A stretch of DNA of 64,000 nt from Valencia hispanica (lineage: Eukaryota; Chordata; Actinopteri; Cyprinodontiformes; Valenciidae), in contig OY747709.1 of assembly GCA_963556495.2 (NCBI GenBank), forward strand, positions 23,065,900 to 23,129,899, in the 5' to 3' direction. The notes below the pieces were generated by a model. It saw nothing but the letters and a program-made list of their open reading frames with translations, had not been told where the DNA came from and did no database searches. The translations under genes and the position numbers were made by a program. The stretch's first letter is position 1. Each line of letters opens with the position of its first letter. This document shows, piece after piece, positions 59,094 to 64,000 of this stretch.

Positions 59094-60108
59094 CATATGA
59101 TACTACAGTTTGGGGATAAGTAACAGACAGAATACATTCAAAAAAAATTTTTATTGTTCACATTTGTACTATTTGATGTAGAGAATTTTTTGGGGGGAAC
59201 TCAGTCATTCCCAAGTATTATAGCAGACTTACAACTTTAATGCATCACACATTAAGTGGCTAAGAGCTACAGCTGCCTGTGATTATGTACCTGGCCAGTA
59301 GGGGGGTTTGTGTTCACATGAAGCCCCGTGAGCAGAGCCCTTTCTTGAACCAATTGGCTGAAGTTGTTCAATATCCCATGGGGCTTCATCTCACCATCAC
59401 TACTGTTAATTTTCAGTACTATTCTACATAATTGGGTAAACATACTTTTAAAATTATGATTTACTTGGCAAAATCTTTCCAGACACTTACCTTGGTCATT
59501 TCCTGTTTCCATGCAGGTGTGCACAGACAAAATGTTCCCTGGGGGTTTGTGCACAGCTTTAGTAGTTCTAGGACTGCTCCATGTTGGGAAAAGGATTTAG
59601 GGGAGGGGTGCTTTGGCATGTTATGTTTTCTGTTTACATTTGCAGTTATTATTGTTTAACATATTTTCAGTTTGGTAAAATATATATGGTTGGTAAATGC
59701 ATTGTTTGCACTTTAATGTAAATGTTTCTGCTTCCATTTCAGAGTGCATCAGTTTTAACCCATGAATGGTTTTTCCCAATTTAGGTCACCTGTATATAGC
59801 TGTCTGTCTTCCATTCTTCTGTTGTTGGTATGGGTTGGTTTGCATCACAGTTGGAAAATAAAATAAGAAGAAGCTTCCACTGATGTCCTTCTCAGCTTAT
59901 TTTGTGCTACTGTTTGGGCCCCACCTCCATAACCGCTCGACATCCATGACAAGCATGTGACAGAGCTATTAGTTGCAACCAATGATAAGCCTCTTCTTTA
60001 CTGTCACTCACAGTTGAATCACATGAACTCCCGCTTTACAAGTATGTATAAACCAGGAGACAGGATCGGCATGAGATGCATAATGTATCTACAAAACTGC
60101 AATACATG

Positions 60109-60850
60109 GAAGGTCAGCCTCGTGGAAGAGTGGTGAGGATGCGTGGAAGGGGACAAAACCAGGGAAGAAGAGGAAGAAGTGGCCAACCACATAGACAGAT
60201 TCCTGATGACATCAGGGCAACACTTGTGGATCAAGTGGTAATCCTGGCCTCACAATGGCTGCGGCTGGTTGAAAGGTGCAGCCAAATGTTGGGAGAACCA
60301 CTGCCAGTTTGATTATTCAGACATTTCGTCGGGAGAACAGGTGAGCATACTGTAATTTAGGGTTATTCAGCACAAACTAATTTGCTCTGCACTATCATAG
60401 TCATAAAAGAGGCTCACATTAGGGCATGACCTTGTAACCTTTTACATGTAGACTTACAATTTACTATAACTAACAGATTTGTTATGGCATGGTGTGCTGT
60501 ATTGTAATAGTAAAGAAAATAGTATTTTATTACAGTACTGTAAAAATGTAGCATGTTTACAGGTTTTTTTCATTTTTTTCTGCACCTGAAAAAGGATTGC
60601 AAGACAGCCCAGAAGAGGTCCACCTTTTGACTCTACAGCAAGAGGAAAGCATTTGTGCAACAGTGGTTGCAAACAATGCTATAAGACTGCGAGAAATTCA
60701 AAGAGCTGTTCTGGAAAATGACCACATCTTTGAAAATATCCAATCAATATAAATTTCTACAATAGACAGAGTCCTCAGACGGAACTAAATGTACATGAAA
60801 CAATTGTACAAAGTACCATTTGAACGGAACAGTGACCGAGTGAACGAGGT
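60109..60850 (+). pseudogene. Tc1/mariner (IS630-like) transposase N-terminus, two exons, truncated
   Basis: Exon 1 (from MEGQPRGRV at 60109, or an upstream ATG at 60076) has a GRGQNQGRRGRSG basic leader and PDDIRATLVDQV, the first helix-turn-helix. A frameshift near 60240 moves the rest (VQPNVGRTT, IIQTFRREN) to another frame. A donor GTGAGC follows at 60341, and the acceptor AAAAAG ends at 60594. Exon 2 continues the codon exactly (AAC AG/G ATT) into IARQPRRGPP and, after another one-base shift, QQEESICATVVANN, LREIQRAVLENDHIFENI and VPFERNSDRV. This two-HTH layout with a GT-AG intron is known from fish elements of this kind. The catalytic domain that should follow is absent. Confidence 0.75.
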
Positions 60851-61469
60851 TTACTGAGCAAAAAGGAGTTTATATTTATTGTAAATGTTCTTTTTTTCCT
60901 GTTGCATAATGCTGTGAACAGTTGCAAATATACAGTATAAAGTTAAGTGCATATTCAGTGTCTTGATTTTTATGTAACTCTAGTTTTCAAAAGGCCATGC
61001 ATGGTATTTAATGCTGTCTTGACTTTACATGGCACTGAGAAGCACTTCCAGAGTAATCTGTCACAATGAAAACACGTTCAAACCTTTTGACTTGATTGTT
61101 CAAAGATGGTGGTGTCATAACTTGTCATTTTGACGACACTGACACTTTCATTGACATAAATACCTGCTTTTGAAGAACAAATTATCCATATTGATTAAGG
61201 GACTTACTTTTGAAGCATGAACTACCCATTTTGAGCTACTGACTTGCTTTTGTGCAATTGACTTTCCATTTTGAGAAAGTGACTCACTTTTGCAGGTTAT
61301 CTACCATGTTTTGCAGTTTGCACTATTTGTTTTGAGAAACGCCTTAGCAGTGCTGCAAACTTTAATACTGTTGTGAGAAATGCACCAAAGCGACTGAGAA
61401 AAACTGTAAACAAAGAGTACCACCTAGAGGTTTAAAAAAGTATTGCACCTCGTCCGATGACTGTTGGAG

Positions 61470-61529
61470 ATAGGCACAATCCCCCACCCTCCCACCCCCA
61501 CGATCCTGCAAAAGATAGACGGTATAGAG
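61470..61529 (+). repeat. LINE 3' end preceding a microsatellite
   Basis: CTGTTGGAGATAGGCACAATCC, then ACGATCCTGCAAAAGATAGACGGTATAGA. This is the same LINE 3' end as at 47221, here intact enough to recognise ('GGAGATAGGCACCAGC...GACCCTGCA...AAGCGGTATAGA'). Confidence 0.75.
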
Positions 61530-61597
<68 letters not shown>

Positions 61598-61672
61598 CAT
61601 CTATCTATCTATCCATCTATCCATCTATCCATCTATCCATCTATCCATCCATCCATCCATCCATCCATCCAT
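61530..61672. repeat. TATC/CATC tetranucleotide microsatellite
   Basis: About 36 units: first a pure TATC run, then TATC mixed with CATC, then pure CATC to 61672. The pattern fits an expanding LINE tail with a spreading T-to-C variant. The IYLS/IHPS repeat frames across it are artefacts. Confidence 0.97.
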
Positions 61673-62783
61673 CAGCCCTGGCATTTTCTGTCCTGACCAG
61701 CCCAGTACTTTATCAGCTGACACTACATAAAAGTCCACTAATCTCGCAGCATCTCCTCTCATATTATTATTTTTATAATTTTATTGCGGGTGCGACAGAA
61801 GATTTGGCATTCTATTTTCCGTCTCACTGTTTCCGGTTGCCTGTTAACGCGAAGCAGTCTAAACACAAAGTCCCCAAAAAAGTTAATAATAATAAAAAAG
61901 TTAAAAGAAAAATGTCCAAAAATGGTATGCCTGTTTAAATTAATGACCAATCACAAACACGAAACGAGGGATTCGAGGGTCATTTGTACTTCACATTGCA
62001 TTGAATTATCTAATGCAAATCTTTAATTGCGTTTTTCTCAAAAATAGTTTTTTCCAACATTCAAAACGAATAATCTTGAAATCAGTTATACCTATATACA
62101 CACCAAACTTTCCACCATTGTTCTATGCTATGAGCTGAAAATAAGGTCAGAGTGATTTGTCAATGCATCGTTCTAAAAAAATATATGTGCTATTCTGTGT
62201 AAAAAAAAAAAACAGGACCAAAATGAGTTTTTTGGAGCTACTTACTGTTTTTTGATTTATTAAGTAATGAAATGAAATAAACCTATTTACCTCTGTAAAA
62301 AGTTTTTGAAAACATATATTATTAGAAAATTAAAGAAAAATGTAATCTGTCTCTCACCAATTTTGAGATGATACGTTTACAAGTATATGCAAATTAGCAC
62401 ATTTTAAACCAGATTACACCTCATCTGCATATCTAAACAAAGTTTATATCAAAACTTCTAATACAAAAGATGTTTGTTTTAATACTAGGATTAAGTTTGT
62501 CATGTTTCATGAAGGTATCTTAAAGCTAACTTTTTTCCCTATTCATCTGTTGTGTCTCCCCTGTTTACTGTTGCTAGGGCAACCAGAGACCGCAGCGCTG
62601 CCGTTAGTAGCTGTTAGCTAGCTTAGCTAAATCATCAGAACAATAATAACCGAAAGTATCACAATTTGGCATATTTAACTAAATCAACCGCATCTACCAA
62701 CAGTCAGCCCTTCAACTCTGGGCTAATATGTTGTCACAAGTATTCAGTTATTCAGGTCACAAATCCACACTAACGTTACTTAC
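61673..62783. other. Non-coding stretch, no gene seen
   Basis: AT-rich to 62540. 62560-62640 (GTTGCTAGGGCAACC palindrome, GTTAGCTAGCTTAGC) is GC-richer and probably belongs to the hAT element at its right, downstream of that element's first exon. No left terminal repeat of that element was found. Confidence 0.5.
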
Positions 62784-62961
62784 CATGGATGTCTCCTCTT
62801 GCACATCTACTCGAGCAGCAGCACCTGCTGCTGGGGTGGTGACCCCGGCACCAAAAAGGTCTGTCAACCTTAAACATTTAGCAGCTTCCACCTCCAGAGA
62901 TTTCAGCTTTTTTAAGTTCCAGTTTTTCAACGCCAACCGGGCGTTTCTTATGCTTCTCCAT
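62784..62961 (-). pseudogene. First exon of hAT (ZMYM5-like) transposase, frameshifted
   Basis: Starts with ATG at 62961: MEKHKKRPVGVEKLE, then after a one-base deletion LKKLKSLEVEAAKCLRLTDL, FGAGVTTPAAGAAARVDVQE and ETSM. It ends at a donor GTAAGT (62783-62778 on the minus strand). The pattern of a Lys/Arg-rich start, E-KL-x-KK, then AAKC-x-x-x-TDLF and an acidic tail is the usual leader of these proteins, before the TTF-type zinc finger encoded in the next exon. That exon is not present nearby. The preserved donor shows the family's transposase is spliced. Confidence 0.7.
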
Positions 62962-63296
62962 TTTCAGCTCAGCAGCATCCCATCCATTGACTGCATCCCC
63001 ATCCCACCACTCTGGCCCATGTCATGAGGTCCCGTCCATCCTGGTTTGTGTTGTGATTGACAGCACTGTGATGGCTCTCATAGGCTGTCAGCCTATGATT
63101 GATTGACGATGACAAACATAGACCAATAATATGTGTCGATGCTGGCAACACACTGCTAGCCCTCTGTAGCCAATTGGCCGGCCCAATTGGAGGGAATTTA
63201 GAGAGAAAAAATAAATAAAAACAGCAGACCGGCCCACATTGGGTCAACGGCCCACCGGGATGATGGCCGGTATGCCAGATGGCCAGTCCACCCCTG
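62784..63296 (-). mobile_element. 5' end of a hAT element (ZMYM/TTF-type transposase)
   Basis: The minus strand begins at 63296 with CAGGGGTGGACTGGCCATCT and GGCATACCGG, the known terminus of a fish hAT family whose transposase resembles zinc finger MYM-type protein 5. A GGGCCGGTCTGCTGT-type leader follows, and an exon at 62961-62784. The other terminus is not in the window to the left, so the element is truncated. A Tc1 starts four bases beyond its end, so the outer target duplication cannot be read. Confidence 0.75.
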
Positions 63297-63300
63297 TATG

Positions 63301-64000
63301 TACAGTGGCTTGCAAAAGTATTCGGCCCCCTTGAACTTTTCCACATTTTGTCACATTACAGCCACTAACATGAATCAATTTTATTGGAATTCCACGTGAA
63401 AGACCAATACAAAGTGGTGTACACGTGAGAAGTGGAACGTAAATCATACATGATTCCAAACATTTTTTACAAATAAATAACTGAAAAGTGGGGTGTGCGT
63501 AATTATTCAGCCCCCTTTGCTCTGAGTGCAGTCAGTTGCCCATAGACATTGCCTGATGAGTGCTAATGACTAAATAGAGCGCACCTGTGTGTAATCTAAT
63601 GTCAGTACAAATACAGCTGCCCTGTGACGGCCTCAGAGGTTGTCTAAGAGAATGTTGGAAGCAACAACACCATGAAGTCCAAAGAACACACCAGACAGGT
63701 CAGGGATAAAGTTATTGAGAAATTTAAAGCAGGCTTAGGCTACAAAAAGATTTCCCAAGCCTTGAACATCCCACGGAGCACTGTTCAAGTGATCATTCAG
63801 AAATGGAAGGAGTATGGCACAACTGTAAACCTACCAAGACAAGGCCGTCCACCTAAACTCACAGGCCGAACAAGGAGAGCGATGATCAGAAATGCAGCCA
63901 AGAGGCCCATGGTGACTCTGGACGAGCTGCAGAGATCTACAGCTCAGGTGGGGGAATCTGTCCATAGGACAACTATTAGTCGTGCACTGCACAAAGTTGG
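63301..64000 (+). mobile_element. Tc1-like transposon copy B, cut by the window end
   Basis: Starts with TACAGTGGCTTGCAAAAGTA, keeping the 10 bases that copy A (44-1642) has lost at its left end. The inverted repeat runs to about 63510, then the 5' leader, then the transposase. It lies in the opposite orientation to copy A and is nearly identical, with only a few base changes in the compared part. The 3' half is beyond the window. Confidence 0.95.
63672..64000 (+). CDS. Tc1 transposase, N-terminal part (runs off the window)
   Basis: 109 codons from the ATG at 63672 (MKSKEHTRQVRDKVIEK), open to the window end. It covers the paired-type DNA-binding region with both helix-turn-helix parts and the GRPPK linker. 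It differs from copy A at Arg-to-Gln in PRQGRPP and Leu-to-Met in RRAMIRN; the latter two bases apart from copy A show that the copies have drifted slightly. No stop or frameshift is seen in this part. Whether the catalytic half is intact cannot be judged here. Confidence 0.93.
   Translation, partial: MKSKEHTRQVRDKVIEKFKAGLGYKKISQALNIPRSTVQVIIQKWKEYGTTVNLPRQGRPPKLTGRTRRAMIRNAAKRPMVTLDELQRSTAQVGESVHRTTISRALHKV

Larger units (their letters stand above)
57291..59860 (+). mobile_element. hAT-derived segment, ends undetermined
   Basis: The right half encodes a hAT transposase C-terminus (58641-58935). The left part (57300-57620) is GC-richer than the surroundings. It has two imperfect direct repeats, ACGAAGCGTGTGTCGAG (57310) and ACAAAGCGCGTATCGAG (57347), then promoter-like text (AATATAAATCCCC, 57479). 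Such subterminal repeats are common transposase-binding sites in hAT elements. I could not find matching terminal repeats or an 8-bp duplication, so both borders are estimates. A second repeat (CCGTCCTGTTTTCCCCGGAC, 57638) and a SINE interrupt it. Confidence 0.5.
56670..61406 (+). mobile_element. Tc1/mariner element with intron-split transposase, containing hAT and SINE DNA
   Basis: Terminal inverted repeats: left CAGTTTTTCTAAGTCGCTTT at 56670 and right, on the reverse strand, CAGTTTTTCTCAGTCGCTTT from 61406. About 49 of the first 52 bases match. TA lies immediately outside each end (56668-56669, 61407-61408). Total 4,737 bp. The 3' part encodes an N-terminal transposase fragment (60109-60850). 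Between 57291 and about 59860 lies hAT-derived DNA with a SINE, so the original element was near 2.2 kb. The DDE domain is absent, so it depended on a relative for movement. Confidence 0.82.

Noticed and set aside
61457..61730. Two overlapping frames rich in IYLS and IHPS
   Set aside because: They translate the TATC/CATC microsatellite and carry no other coding signal.

Overview
The window looks like repeat-rich, non-coding nuclear DNA from a teleost fish, most likely a percomorph. I infer this from the mix of mobile elements: several Tc1 families, a Rex1-like LINE, L2-type LINEs, a BEL/Pao LTR retrotransposon, an AFC-like tRNA SINE, hAT elements and an intron-containing Tc1/mariner element. 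The background is AT-rich with long stretches free of open frames. I found no complete host gene, no rRNA or tRNA gene, no CRISPR array and no prokaryotic feature. Two short segments (7018-7101 and 46312-46379, + strand) have splice sites and an open phase. They could be exons of a large host gene, in which case the window would be intronic. This is unproven.

Layout. 44-1642 is a Tc1 transposon (minus strand) whose 339-codon transposase is spoiled by one in-frame stop. 2439-3188 is an internally deleted hAT element. 7905-9117 is an internally deleted Tc1. 10143-11531 holds SINE and LINE remnants and an AGTA microsatellite. 13690-17314 is an old Tc1 carrying a 201-bp hAT MITE and a 2.4-kb Rex1-like LINE. 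19700-20390 is a LINE tail expanded into 21 perfect CCTTG units beside a Tc1 fossil. 20391-27839 is featureless. 27840-30182 is a cluster of Tc1 fossils with an L2 3' fragment. 33158-33960 is another Tc1 fossil.

36186-45864 is the largest element, a BEL/Pao retrotransposon with two almost identical LTRs (867 and 856 bp) and a 5-bp ATGAT target duplication. Its gag, protease, RT, RNase H and integrase are all recognisable but broken by a stop, frameshifts, a deletion and two LINE insertions. One insertion is a 1.9-kb L2 with an intact 410-codon reverse-transcriptase frame and an ATCAA duplication.

47221-48230 holds a LINE tail and a Tc1 fossil. 50815-52121 is a TTAA-flanked nonautonomous element split by an L2 3' end. 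56670-61406 is a TA-flanked Tc1/mariner element with about 50-bp inverted repeats. It keeps an intron-split N-terminal transposase but no DDE domain, and it contains hAT-derived DNA and a SINE. 61440-61672 is a LINE tail with a tetranucleotide microsatellite. 62784-63296 is the 5' end of a hAT element of the ZMYM/TTF-type, and a second Tc1 copy starts 4 bp beyond its end and runs off the window.

The genes do not form a pathway; the organising principle is nested insertion, which gives a relative chronology. I found no convincing undescribed system. The most interesting points are the young-LTR/decayed-body contradiction in the BEL element, its likely internal tRNA-Val primer site, the layered mariner element and the two candidate exons.
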